The notes under the pieces: generated by a model
Databases searched by the model: none
What the model was told of the DNA's origin: nothing
What the model saw: the letters and a program-made list of their open reading frames with translations, nothing else
Shown: one piece after another, positions 38,270-52,300 of the stretch
How the letters are laid out: the number at the start of each line of letters is the position of its first letter
Numbering within the stretch: the stretch's first letter is position 1
Translations under genes and position numbers: made by a program
Assembly (NCBI RefSeq): GCF_900005765.1
Contig: NC_041689.1
Location: 310,001-374,000 of the forward strand
DNA length: 64,000 nt
From: Plasmodium relictum
Lineage: Eukaryota > Apicomplexa > Aconoidasida > Haemosporida > Plasmodiidae
Direction: 5' to 3'

Positions 38270-39933
38270 TTATATACTGAAATTACCATCTTGATGTAAG
38301 TTGTGGTCTTTAATTTTTTGTTTATGTTTTTTTTTAGATTTTTTATCTAACAAACTTTCTGTTATTTTAGATTTTATTTTCATTTCAATAGATTCTAACA
38401 TCTAAATAGAAATAATTTAATATATTAAATTATAATAGTAATAAATAAATTAGTTCAGTAAGATGTAATGAGACATTTATTATTATTATTTTTCTTTTTT
38501 ATTACATAAGCAAAACCAGGGAGAAAAAGAGATAAATAGTAGTTGAATTCTAAGTTTTTAATTTGATATACTCTCAGAAATATATATAAAAATTGCAAAG
38601 CAACAAATATCCTAAGGAAATTATTAGAATTAAGCGAAATTGTTATTTAGAATTTATAAAATATATATTTTTTTTTTTTACAAATTCATTGATAAACTGA
38701 AAATAATTGAGGCAATCATAGGGGCATTTGTAAATTTAAACATATTCGTTATATATGAGAATATTCCTATTAAATAAGAAATAAAAAAATTAATATAATA
38801 TTTAGATATATTAAATATGGAGTACATTAATTTTACTTTTTCTCTTTTTTTTTTAATGAAAAAAATTAATTTATGTATTAATATGTTTTTAACCATAAAA
38901 GGATAATATAGATATACAACTAAATGTTAATATATTAGCTGTAAGAAGTAAAAAAAAAAAGAAAGTAAATTTAAAATAAAATAAAAATAATTTATATATA
39001 TATTTATATTTATATATTTTTCTTCGAAATTTATAATTATAAATGATAATTTATTTGTATATTCTATATAAATAATAATATATATATGTTAGTCTTTTTC
39101 TATTGTCTAATTTTGTACTTAAAAAAATCCCAGTATTAAATGGGTTCCATTTATCTAATTATAAAAAAATAATATCAATATACATATATATATATATGTA
39201 ATACAAACTGTTAAAAACAATAAATTTAAACAAACCTTTATTCTTTTTTGAATAATTTAAAAGCAAATGAGTTGAATCTAAAAAAGAAAAAAAAGAATAT
39301 ATATCTAAAAAGGTGCATAATTTATATATAAAAAAAAAAAAATTACTTTCAAAAAAATTTGAAGAAAAAAAAAAAGTTAACATTTGGATCATAATTATAA
39401 TTACCCACAAGCCTAACATTAATTTTTAAAATGTTTTAACATTTTGTATATATATATATAATGGTATTGATATAATATATATTTATTTAAATACGTGAGA
39501 TATATTTAATAATGAAATTTACTAAAATATAATATGTAATTATAAATAAAAAAATATATATATATTTATATATAAATTATTATAGAAAAAATAAGAATAA
39601 GACAGATAACCAGATGTGATAAAAAATAATTTTAAGGATATTGAAAACTCTACTATTCTAATATAAAAAAAGTTCTTAAAAAAAAAAAAACTAGTTAAAA
39701 TAATTGCATATCATTTACTATAGAAAATTTTATAAAAATATGAGTTTTTAGATTTAATTTTTATATACCATTAAGATGTTAAAGATAATCATAACAGAAC
39801 CAAATAATATGAATGTAATAGACATATTTTCTATACAATTTTGTAAAGAATTTAACTTATCTTTTTTAACTTTTTGAATTTTATTTTCATAGGTTTTTAA
39901 ATTAGAATTATGGAATATATAATTTAGTATCAT
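38270..39933 (-). CDS. Unassigned polytopic membrane protein (at least five exons, centre unresolved)
   Basis: Exons supported by splice sites and open frames: 39769–39933 (starts MILNYIFHN), 39236–39277, 38682–38766, 38506–38611 and 38270–38401 (ends HQDGNFSI). The last three joins are phase-consistent. Between the first exon (ends in phase 0) and 39277 one or more bases must come from a further exon; a candidate is a micro-exon just after the AG at 39411–39412. The N-terminal 30 residues are Lys/Gln-rich, then come hydrophobic segments SITFILFGSVMIIF, MIASIIFSLSMNLL and IFVALQFLYIFLRVY, and the C-terminal tail is strongly basic (LLDKKSKKKHKQK). The pattern suggests three or four membrane helices with a cytosolic basic tail, perhaps in the ER. 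I do not recognise the family. Confidence 0.55.
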
Positions 39934-40915
39934 TTTGCTTATTCTATTTTAAAAAAGTAAATGACAAAAATAAGAATAAAAAAATAAAATTTCAATTAAA
40001 ACTAATTATTTGTTATTAATTCAAATTTTATTTACAAAAGTTATAATAGAACAATACAAAAAAAAAAAAAAAATAAATCATATATATATATAGAAGCAAA
40101 ATAAGATATAAAATTTTTTTATAGCACTTTTTATAAGAATATATTATATGTGTATCTACATTTGTATTTTCTTTTATACAAATAAAGTTTTATTTACATT
40201 ATAATATTTATATTTCTTATAAATGAAAAAAAGAAAAAAAAATTTTTACGTTTATGGTTCAAATATAGAAAATAAAAATCAGAATTTTTTTTTAAAGTGT
40301 TATTTACATAAAAAAATATAATATATTAACATTATAATAAGATACTATGAACATAAGATAAATAAAAGAATTTGATATATGGTATAAAGCATGTATAATA
40401 TAAAAATATGAGAAATTAAAAAAAAAATATATATAACAATAAAAAATTAAAGAAAATAAAAATACTATAAATTTATGCACTCTCATAGTATACATATATA
40501 CCTACACAAAAATAAAAAAAAGTAAAAAATGGACAAAGTAAAATTTATTACAAATTAAAAGTTAAAAAAAAAGGAAAAAATTGTAATAAAATAGTATTTT
40601 AATAAATAATACAAGTGAACAAATATAAATGTAATAATTTTAGTAAAATTATTACTAATAGCAAAACATATAGATTGATACATCTAATTTTTTAATGAAA
40701 TTTTAGGAAAATAATAATAATTTTGTAAAAAACAATGTAATTCATAATTGTTAAAAATACATATCATGTAATTATATTTAATATATATAACGAAATAAGT
40801 TTATCATCAAAGTTTAACTTTTGTTATTAAAATTTTGTTCTTCCCATGTTAAGGTTTTCACTTGAAATATTCATAATTCCAAATTTATTATTTTATTTTT
40901 TTTAATATTCCTTTT
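39934..40915. other. Intergenic region upstream of the membrane protein
   Basis: AT-rich DNA between tandem minus-strand genes. Hydrophobic frames such as 40304–40495 are translations of AT-rich DNA. Nothing is called. Confidence 0.6.
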
Positions 40916-42307
40916 TTATGTGAACATGTTTGGATTCATAAAATCTAAGGAAGCTTGAATTACAGTATCGGGGTTTCCTTTAATAATAGTTATATCTTCA
41001 CTTGATTCTTTCTTACTTTTTTTTTTCCTTTCCCTTACCTTTCTCTCTTTTTTAATTTTATTATTACTTTTTTTAATCTCTATATTATCTCCTTGTTTTT
41101 CATTTCTTACTACATTTTCATCTATATCTCTATTTTTTTTTTGTTTTATTCTTTCATATTTCTTTCTAGGTTTTTTAATTGTAGGTTCTTTTTCGGAATT
41201 TTCATTGTTTTTTGGTATTCTTCTTTTCCTTGGAGTTTTTTTTTTCTCATCAGTTTTGTTATACACATTATTATCTTTTTTATTTTTTAATTTACTTGAT
41301 TTCAACTTATCCCCTGATTTTAATATCAATTCATTTTTTTCATATCCCATGTATCTAATATAAACATTTTCGAAATGTTTTTTTATATCATCTGTATCAG
41401 GAACCATATCAAAGTGCAAATGATCAATAAGCGATGCTTGTTGCTTTCTTTGAAAGTTAAAAGAAAATAACATTAAAAAATATATATGCTTTATTTAAAA
41501 ATATATACATATATATCAATTTAAATTTGAAAATTTTAGTTAAAAAAATAATAAAAAAATGTTTACACAAGAAATAATACTAATTTCATTTTTTTTTTTT
41601 TTTTTTTTTTGATACCTCCAATTTACTGTAAATAATTTTTTACAAAAATCAAAATTCAAAATAACTTTGTAATCGTATGGAGTAATTTGTGTTAAAAGTC
41701 TTTTTTGATTATAACCAACCTGTATATGTTTAAACAAAAAAAACAAGCAAAAATGGATATTAAAATCAAAAATGCAGAAGTTTTATTAAAATATATATAT
41801 TTTTAATTTTTACACATTTTATTTTTTCTCAATTATTATTTAATATAATGTATATATATATATATATATTTCTTTTTTAATTACAAATGCAAATTCATTG
41901 GCTTTAGCTTTCACTGTTTCTAAATCAATTATACTCTCTGTGGTATTATTAAGTGATAAAGCAGTGTTCATTGTTTTTAGGTACTAACAAATAAAAAAAA
42001 AAGAAAATATGTTAAAATAAAAGAGAAACTTTTCTATTAATTTAATGTTATCATAATTACATCAAAAGTCTTATCCTCCACGAAATTTTCTTTATTTTTA
42101 TTTTTCCTTCTCCTTCTTTTTGGTTTCATTTGATTTTTCAAATACTCAACCTTTAAAAAAAAAATAAAAAATTATTTATAGAGATTTATATATTAATAGA
42201 TTTAAATATATATTTAAAATTTTTATGTATATACCCATTTATCATCAATAATTCTCTGATTAAAGTAAACTATTAGTGAGTTAATGTTCTACAAAGAAGA
42301 AAATCAG

Positions 42308-42344
<37 letters not shown>

Positions 42345-45121
42345 TAAAGATACATTTGTATTGCTATATAACTTTATATATATGCTTACTTGATGAACAG
42401 CTAGCTTAGTATTTTTAAACTTCGAATGTGAATGGTTTTTATTTTTTCCCAATAAATGAAAATATTGATCCAACCTATATTTGTTAGAAAATTCTATTAA
42501 AGGCCAAATTAAATTTAATCTATCCTTAAATGCTTTTTTTAACATATATACTATTTTCTCAACATTATTTATTACACATGTTACTCCAAATGTATTTTTT
42601 ATATTCTCTAGACATATATGAATTCTTTTTATAATTAGAAAATCTATTTTTTGGAGTTCCAGTTTTTCCATAAAAAAAGAGAAATTTTTTTTTTTTAAAT
42701 TACGTATATCTTTTTTTTTAAATAAAGACAGTAAATCTTTGTTCTTATTCACATTCTCATTTAAAGTAATTATATCATTTATATTTTTTCTATTGAAAAT
42801 TTTATTTATACAAAAACTGAACCTTTTATATTTTCTTCTTAATATATCAACTGTATTTATTTGATTGCTTGGAGGTTCACTAATTGGTACAGGAGTATTT
42901 TTTAAGTAAACTGAAAAATTATTATGTGGAAAACATAATTTTTTTGCACTTTTATTTTTTTTTAAATATATATTATTATTTTGATTATTATAAAAATCGT
43001 TAGGGTAAATATTTTTAAAATCGTAATTTCTCATCATTTCAGTAATTTCCATTTTTTTTGTTTTGGTTTTATTTTTTCGTATTCCTTTCTCTTTTTTCAC
43101 CATTTCTTTATTTAAATTTTCTTTTCTTGAATCATTTAATATTTTTTTTTTATTCCCTTTTTCGTAATCGTCTACTGAAAAATTTAATAGATACTTTGTT
43201 GAAGAATCCTGATTATCCATATAAATATTACTATTATTATTAATATTATTAAAATAACTTTTATCATGTAAGTTTTCGCTCATTTTTTTATTATGAGAAA
43301 AACTATCCAAATTGTTCATTACAGCTTGATAACTAGATTCTTTAATATTTTCCATGTGGAAATTTGAACATTCTTTATTTATTATCTCTTTTTTATTTTC
43401 TACTTCATCCTTGTTTATATTCATAGAATCTGTTTTATTTCTTTTATTATCTATCTTATAACTGTTATTTAATTTATAATATAATAAATTTAAATTATTT
43501 TTATCAATTTCTTTATTTTTATTATTATAAACAATTTCGTCCTCTATTTTTTTTTTTTTACTTGTCATATTATTGTTAGTTATATTTTTCTCAAATAAGT
43601 TATTGGATGATAAATTATTTTCCATAATATTAGAAGAGTAGCTTCTTTTTTTTTCTATTTCATTCAACTCTTGAACAGAAATTTTATTGAAATTTTTTTC
43701 ATTCATTTGATCTATCATATTATCATATGTAGATTGTGGATATTTTTTATCTAATGAATATAAATTATTATTTCCATTTTGTATATTTTCACCTAATATT
43801 TTATTGGAACTTATATCATTCACAATATTTTTTTCATTTAAATGTTTAAATAGGCTGTTTTCATCATTATTCATGCTTTTTAAATAAACTGTATTATTAT
43901 ATATATATTTTTTTGTACTATTTGTAAAATCCATATGCTTATCTAACTTATTTGTGATTGAATTATTTTTATCAAATTCATTAATACTTACATTACTATT
44001 TTCTAAATTATGTGTATTTAATACATTTCTGTTCAATACGTTAAAATTAGAAATATTATTAGAAAATGCAAATTTATTATTATTATTATTTATGGTTTTA
44101 TTCGCGTCTAAATGATCTTTTAATGATTTTTTTCTAATGTTATTATAATCATCAGTTACATTATTATAATTACTTATTTGTATATCAGTGCTACTATTAA
44201 TAGTATTTGTACTATGATCATTATTATTAACATTAAAGTTAACTTTACTATGTGTATTATTAATATTATTTTGATTATTTTTTAATAATGGATTATTATT
44301 GTATAAATTTTCATTACAAATATTTTTATATATACTATTATTACTTTTATTTGCTAAGTTATTTAAAGGGTTTATATTTGCATTGTTTGAAATAGAAGTA
44401 CTCTCTATATTGATATTATTTAGGAGGTTGTTTAAATTATTATTTATATTATTAATTAAATTATTGTCAATCTTATTATCATTATAAACGATATTATTTA
44501 AAAAACTATTGCTATTATTATCTTTACTCTCAATATTGTAATTATTATCATTATTAATAATAATACTACTATTATTATTACTACTCAAATTAATGATATC
44601 ATTATTATTATTACTACTCAAATTAATGATATCATTATTATTATTACTACTCAAATTAATGATATCATTATTATTATCATTACTTATATTAATACCATTA
44701 TTATTATTATAATAATTATTATCATTATTATAATTACTATCATTTTTAATATCATTATTATGGTTACTATCATTTTTAATATCATTATTATTACTACTAC
44801 TTATATTAATGCTATTATTATTATCACCATCAATATCATTAATATCGTTATTAATATTGTTATTACTCATATTAGCATTATCATTATTATTATTCATGTT
44901 CATGTTATCATTAGTATTATTATTATAATTATTAATACTATTATTATTTTTATTATTATCATTATTAATATTATTATTATTACTAATAATATTATCATTA
45001 TAATAATTACTATTATTATTATTACTCATATTAACATTATCATTATTAATAATAATACTACTATTATTATTACTACTCAAATTAATGATATCATTATTAT
45101 TATCATTACTTATATTAATAC

Positions 45122-45191
<70 letters not shown>

Positions 45192-48100
45192 GTTATTACT
45201 ATTATTACTATTATTACTATCATTATTAATATCGTTATTATTACTAATAATATTACTACTAATCGAAGTACAATCAGCGGTAATATTATTACTCATATTT
45301 ATATTATTTAAATTTGTTAAAGTCAAATCTTTTTTTTCTTTAATCTTCATTTGTAGTTCAAAAGAACATTTAATAATGTAATTGAAACTTAACATAGAAT
45401 GCTTTTCTAATTGATGTATTAAATCATTTAATCTGTTAGGATAAAATTTTTTTAAGTATGGTATAAAAGCTACATATTTTTTTTTATTTTCATTAAATTC
45501 TTTATTTAAAAATAGCCATATAAAATTGGAATCAACTTTTATTTGATCACTTTTAAATTTATCCTCTTTTTCTAATAATTCACTATTTGCATTTTTATTT
45601 TCTACATTAACTGATTCATCACATATATTCTTAATAGTTTCACTTTTTATATAATTGTGAGAGTTTATTTGCATAATGCCTTTTGTATTATCTTGCATAT
45701 TTGCATTTCCTTTTAATTTCATAATATATAAATCATTAACATTAATTTTATTATTTGATATGTTTTTATTATAATTTAAATGATTTATTTCATTCATATT
45801 ATTTACCTTATTAATATTATTTGAATTATTAACACTGTTTAAATTACTTGTAATATTTAAGTTATTTATATTCTTTAAATTATTTTTACTTTTAAAATTT
45901 CCTATAGGAGATAAGGAATTTTTTTTCTCTTGATTTATTTTATTTAAGCTAAAATTTTCATTTAAAGAAGAATGTGAATATAAATTACCTAAATAATTAT
46001 CATTATTTAAATTAACCAGACTATTTAAGTTATCATTATTGTTGCCTGTTATGATTTTTGAATTATTTAGTAATATGTTTTGATTTTGAGGTGACTGATC
46101 ATTGGAATTGCATAAATTATTATCTTTTAATATTGATGAATAATTGCTTATTTTATTTTCATTTAATTTGTTATTTTTTTTTTCTACACTCTTTGAACAA
46201 TCATTATAAAATTTTAATTTTTTATTTAGCATTTGATTATCTAATGAATCATTACAATTTCCTCTAGCCATTGAATGTGATATGGAATTATTCATATAAT
46301 TATTTTTATTATTAACGGAAATATTTTCGTTGTTAGATATATCGATATGTTGATCATTTAATGCATCATTGCTTTTCCTATTGCCATTTGCTGCAAAATT
46401 TTCCTTTTCCTTTTCTTTTTCTTTTTCTTTCTTTTTTTTTTTTATTAAACATTCAGGTAACATAGGTTGACTATGGGTAACAGTGCTATTTAAATTAGTA
46501 CTATCTAGCTTTTTCTTAACATCGCATTCCATATTATTTATATCAAAATTAATACTACTTTTTTCATTATTATTTGAGATATGTGAAGATAAATTTTGTT
46601 TTACTATAGGTGAAAGTAATTTTTGGCTGTTATCTTGAATGGATGAATTATTTATGTAATTAGAATTTTTTACTAAATTAAAATTATGTTCATTTATATA
46701 CATGTTTTGATTCGAATAATGCTTATTATTTATATTATATAGAGATGTTATATTCTTATCGTTTATATTTATATTACTATTTAATATGTCATTTTCTAAA
46801 TAACTACTTGTATCAGAATTATAACTCTTTTTTATTTCAGAATTTAAATTACTACTTAAATTTGATTTCGCTTTGTCCACCTTAAATTCATCTTTATTCA
46901 TGTTATTTTTTAAATTCTCATTCATGAACACCTTATCATTTAATGATAAATTTAAATATATATCATTGTTCAAATTACTATTCATATTTTTCATTGAATT
47001 ATTATTTAAAGTACTACTTTTATTTTTGTTATTATCCAAATCATTTAAATTGTTTATATTTTTATTATATATTTTTACATTAGGAATAGCAATGTTTATA
47101 TTATTTACATTAGTATTTAATTTATTCAAACTATCATTCTTATCTTTCAAATTATTAATTTTAATATTCGTATTATTTAAATAGCTAATATTATTTATGT
47201 TAGAGTTTAAGTTAATATTACTCATATTATTACTATTGTTATTATTTAAGTTATTAATCTTATCATTTAAATTTTTCATATTATATTTTATATTATTTAG
47301 ATTGCTCATTTTATTACCCAATATATTTATGTTATTCATATTATTATTTAAATTATTCATGTTATTAACGTTATTATTTAAATTACTTATATTCTTATTT
47401 AAGTTATTCATGTTATTAACGTTATTATTTAAATTACTTATATTATTATTTAAGTTATTCACATTATTATTAATAGAATTATTTAAATTATTTACGTTAT
47501 TATTTGTATTTTTGTCGTTCAAATTACTATTTACATTGTTTCCATTATTCATATTTAAATTTTTAAGATTGCTATTGCTACAACTATCATTTATATTAAT
47601 TATATTACTCAAGTTATTAGTTTTATTAATTCTATCAATAAAATCTTTTGTGTTAATTCTATTCAAATTATTTATATTATTTAAGTTATTATGCATACTA
47701 TTAATATCAGAACTTTTTAAAGTATTATTTTTATTAAGAAAAAGATTTCTATAATTGATTTGAGGATTATTGATATTTTCATCAATTGATCCAGTCATGT
47801 TATTATTCACATTTTTATGAAAATTATTATAATTCACAATATTAACTGGCTTATTTAAATTTTCATTTGCATTTTTAATCGAATTTTCATTCATCTTTTG
47901 TATTGTGTTTCCTATTTTTAAATTATTTAGTAAATATTGATTATTAGCATAACTATTATTATTTAAATCATTATTACTATAAATTAAATTATTATTATGA
48001 AAGTTAAAATTTTCCATTGAATTATTGCCAGGAGTATTATTTGATATCTCATTGACGGAATCGATAAAATTACTATTTTCATTTAAAGTATTATTATGAT

Positions 48101-48563
48101 GATCAATTTTTTTTTGCATGTTCATATTTAAAGTATTAGAATTATTGACATTATGGTAATTTGATATACTTTCTTTATTTCTATTATTATCAATTGCATT
48201 ATTTCCATAAGAAGAATTACTTTGAATTGTGTAAAAATTGTTATTAGATTTCATATTGCAATTTTTTATAAAATTTAAATTGTTATTAATGCTTAGTGAA
48301 TTATTTTTTTTTGAGCTATCATTTAATATATTATTTATATTATAGCTATTTAAATCGTTGTGGTTAATTACATGATCATTAGTAATATTTAATAAATTCA
48401 AATTTTCGTTTATATTACAATCCTCATTTAATGAATCATATAAAACTTTGTTATTTTGATATTTTATGAAATTTAATTCATTAATCTCATCATTATAATC
48501 ATTACTACTATTATATATAAAAGAATTATTTTTATTTATAATATTTTTACTGTTCTCATTCAT
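40916..48563 (-). CDS. Giant Asn-rich protein with basic C-terminal region (six exons)
   Basis: Exons in transcription order: 42390–48563, 42235–42288, 42061–42150, 41885–41983, 41616–41719 and 40916–41447. All introns are GT–AG, phases agree, and the product is 2350 residues. The start is the ATG at 48563 (MNENSKNI); further upstream the frame offers only TTG. Most of the first 1900 residues are Asn-dominated with Leu, Ile, Ser and Lys, including a poly-Asn run and tandem repeats. Less biased islands lie around residues 1010–1060 (FIWLFLNKEFNENKKKYVAF) and in the last 400, where FTVNWRKQQASLIDHLHFDM and a Lys/Arg-rich tail with PRKRRIPK and KKPRKKYERIK resemble nuclear-localisation signals. 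It is probably nuclear, of unknown function. The last 180 residues could be mistaken for a separate gene but join in frame. Confidence 0.85.
44581..44679 (-). repeat. 33-bp tandem repeat, three copies, inside the Asn-rich gene
   Basis: Three head-to-tail copies begin at 44581, 44614 and 44647 and encode NNNNDIINLSS each. A related single copy sits in a larger duplicated block near 45071–45125, so the tandem array looks like expansion within one copy of a duplicated segment. Confidence 0.85.
45123..45191 (-). repeat. Poly-Asn codon run (AAT)n
   Basis: A run of about 22 uninterrupted AAT codons on the minus strand, with further AAT-rich codons on both sides. In the opposite direction it reads as an Ile or Leu run, a shadow frame. 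Confidence 0.9.
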
Positions 48564-49351
48564 TATTTTTAATACCAAAAAAAATATTTTTTTATGAGGA
48601 GAAATTTTTATAACGCATGACAAATAACACGTAAAAAAATAAAATAAAATAAAATAAATAAAAAATTTTTGATTAACCTAATACTTCTAAATATTGAAAA
48701 ATTAAAAAAAAATAACAAAAATGACAAAATGTAAAGATAAAAAAGAATGGAATATCAATTATGAAGAAGAAAGATATTTAAAAGGTTATTATCTTTTTTT
48801 TTTTTTATATAAAAATGATTCAAGAATAAAAAAAAAAAAAAAAAACTAAACATATAAAATGCTTAATGCAGTTTTTATGTCTTAAAATGAATCAAAGGAT
48901 ATAATAAAACAAATTTTCTTAAATTTTTTCAGTTTTAAAAAATAGATAAAAATAAGAATTTATTTTCGTTAGGAAATAAAAATTAATTTGGCCTTTATAA
49001 ATATAAAAAAAAAGTATATGTATATATATATATATGATTGTTCGTATATATGAATAAATAAATGTATATAGAACTTATTATTTTCTTTAAACGATATTGT
49101 TACAAGTTTTAAAAAGATTGATTATATTAAATATATAAATATGCATATATAATGAATTAAATGATATAAAAAAAAATTTTTTTTAAAAATGTTCAATGAA
49201 GTAATTACTGTTTGAAATAAAAAAAAAACTTACAATTTTTAATGAAAACAATATACATTAAATTTTTTATCCTGTTTTACATATATATATTATTTGTACG
49301 TGTATATATATATATTAATTTATCTCATTAAAAAATTAAAAAAAAAAAAAA
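48564..49351. other. Region between Asn-rich gene and Sec24, with a possible tiny spliced ORF
   Basis: This stretch is upstream of the Asn-rich gene and 3' of Sec24. It is AT-rich filler apart from a short coding-like plus-strand piece at 48721–48784, described separately. Confidence 0.5.
48721..48949 (+). CDS. Tentative 26-residue spliced ORF
   Basis: An ATG in the usual Plasmodium context (A-rich upstream) opens MTKCKDKKEWNINYEEERYL, less AT-skewed than its surroundings. A GT donor follows at 48785 and a TTTTTTCAG acceptor ends at 48932; the join gives 26 residues ending VLKNR. It could be a micro-protein, a regulatory upstream ORF, or a relic of a longer gene. It faces away from the Asn-rich gene and may share its promoter. 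No family is recognised and the evidence is only local composition and splice signals. Confidence 0.25.
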
Positions 49352-52300
49352 TTAACGACCATGTGTTGTAGTATGTGGATTATTTAAAGCAGGGGCAAAT
49401 TGAGGAAATTTTGGGCCTAAAAAAAAAAAAAAAAATTATATATATATACATATAAAAATGTTTGGAGATAAAATGAAAGTCAAATTAAAGTCTGCATATA
49501 AAGGAATAGAAGAAAATGGTATTAATAAATAATAAAAAAAAAAAATAATAAACAAATAAATTATAGAAATTATGAATAAAAAGCAAAAAGGGTATATATA
49601 AATATTTAAATTAAAAATTTAAAAAAAGAAAATTTCATCTAAGGAAAAATAAAAGATAAAATAATAATGTATATAAATACACAATACTATAACATCGCTA
49701 CATCACATTACACATACTTTCTATTAATGAAAAAAAAAGTGTATAATAAAAAGACATTAATATATGATTTATTTAAAAGTTTAAAAATTGAAAAAAAAAA
49801 AAAAAATACATCTTAAAATATTGAAATGGACTTTATTTAAAATATAATTTCATATAAATATATTTAAAAATTAGTATTTATTTTTTTATTTTACAAATTT
49901 TTGCTAAGAATTCTTTTAGAGACATCATCATATGTTGAGACCTATCTTCAACTAAACTTGAAAAAAATCTGCAAAATTGTTTAAAAAAATAAAATGAAGC
50001 ATAAAAATATAAAAAATAAAATATTCAAAAATAAAATGATATATATATATATACATTATATGTGTTTATTAATAATGTATTATTACTTATATTCTAATGG
50101 ATCTCCTTGTTTTACAACTATTAATCTCATATATGGTGGAGTTCTAATTTTTCTTAAAGCATTAACTATATTTAAAATTTGTATTCCATAAGGATTACCT
50201 GTTGATCCTATTAAAAATTTATAATAAAAAAAAAAAGTATATACATATTTATCTTTAAGTATAACTCAATAATGAATATTTCTTCATTTTTAAATTACCT
50301 ATATGATTTTCAGCATAATCTGAATTTAATTGATCTAGAGATTGAACCCCAAAAACTGCATAAACCCATTGTGGATTAATACCCCTAAAAAATATATATA
50401 TATATATATTTAATAGAAATATAATATTATAAATTATCATATATATATATATATTTTGAGATAATACCTTCCTATCCACATGATAATAGTTTCTCCGTCT
50501 TCAATTATATAACAGCCATCTTGAGTCATGTTTTCACAAGTTAAATTCAAAGTATCAGGTAACATAATAGAGTTATTTTCATCATAATTTCCATGATGCT
50601 TTTCTAAGTTATGTAAACTAAACATTCTAGGATAAAAATATGCTTCTCTTGATTCGACTGGTATGTTTTCTATTCTTGACCAATGATATATTCTCAAGTC
50701 AGAGGGAACATCTCCACTGTCTCTAAAAGATACTGACTTTAACATACCTAAAATGTATATGGATAATAATTTGGCACTTTCTGATGGTAACAATTGAGAA
50801 GATAGCACTTGTGAGCAAAGTGTTTGAATTAAATTTCTTCCATCTGCTATTTTTCCTTTTTTACTTATATCAATTGCCTGATGAGATAATAATGATACGA
50901 CTACTTGAGGGTTAATAGAATCTGTTATAGTTTTAATATTTTGAGTAACTGGTAAAGCATAAGTATGAAGACGAATTCTTCTTTCTCCATTAGAGTTGGT
51001 ATATAGTAAAGCTGATTGAACATAGACGACAGAATCTTGAACTACATTTTCTTCTAAGTCAACAATAATAGAAAAGCTTTGACTAGAATGACAATTAGGT
51101 AAAGCTAATAAATCAACTCCTCTAAATTGAAAATTTCCATACCAGTTTGTAATTTTCCATCCTCTACTAATTCTTATTCTCATTACTGATTCCCATGCAG
51201 TTTCTGTTGTTAATGCAAATAATAATTCTTCTCTTAATTTTTCATTATATTGATGAACATTGAATTGCGGGTAATAGTATAAAGAACCTCCTGAATTTTT
51301 TATCAATGGATAAATTGTAGCTAAATCTAGATTATATAATGGACATGCAAATAAATCTACCGCTATTTGATACTGTGTTATATTTTGGGCTAATTCTGCA
51401 TATAAATTATTGTATGGAGTTAATAATTCTACTTCTCGTAATTTTGCATCGACAATATTATTTCCTGAGCTATTTGAACTATATATATTCTTATATTTGC
51501 TTTTTTCTTTAGTTTCCCTATTTAAATTAACTGTTAAATCTCCAATATTAGGCACTGATGACAAAAAAAATAAAAGTTTACCTCCTATTTTTTTCAGAAC
51601 CATAAATGCTGCTTTTAATGCATTACCTGCACAACAATCAGTAATTTTATTATTCCTCCACATATTAGGTAAGTTATCTAATAAATTGTCTATAATATTT
51701 TGACATTCATGAGCATTCACTAATATATCTTCTGGTAATGGAATAAAAATATCTTGTATATCTGGAACTATCATCATTTGTGTTTGTTTTAAATTAGAAT
51801 TTAAATTATAAAAATGAATAGTAGAATCAAAAGTTATAATTCCAATTAAAGTGCGAGAATCAAACGATTTTTTATTATTAATATCATTATTCTTTGGTAA
51901 TAACTTTTTTATAGTATTACAAATAACATCTAATAATCCTGAATTAACAGAAGTTACTGTTACATCAATTAAAAACAAATAAACAGGGGGTTGAGGAGGT
52001 CTTATCATGTAATCACTTGGAGCAATAAATTCTACACTACCTGTACATAATTCTGGTCTTTGAAAAAGATCTTTCCTTTTTCCTTTTTCATCTAATGGAA
52101 CAAAGTAAAATTGAGGAGTATCATTAATATGATAACACATATTACAATTCCACTTTTTTCCTCCTGATTCAAATCTCACAAAAGGATTAATATATGTTCG
52201 ACATTTCTTACATCGTACAACTGTTGAATTACCAAAATTTACTGATGACAATTCAGGATATCCATCAGGTATTGGAGCTAATGGTTGTATAACAAAACCT

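Noticed and set aside
44760-45381. Plus-strand frames rich in Ile or Leu
   Set aside because: They are readings of the opposite strand of the AAT-rich Asn-coding region; the minus-strand frame is 2 kb+ long and joins to further exons.
46873-47754. Plus-strand Leu/Phe-rich frames
   Set aside because: Shadow of the NNLNNN-type repeats in the Asn-rich gene.
48564-48623. Extended start for the Asn-rich protein
   Set aside because: The upstream codon is TTG; the ATG at 48563 has a normal context.
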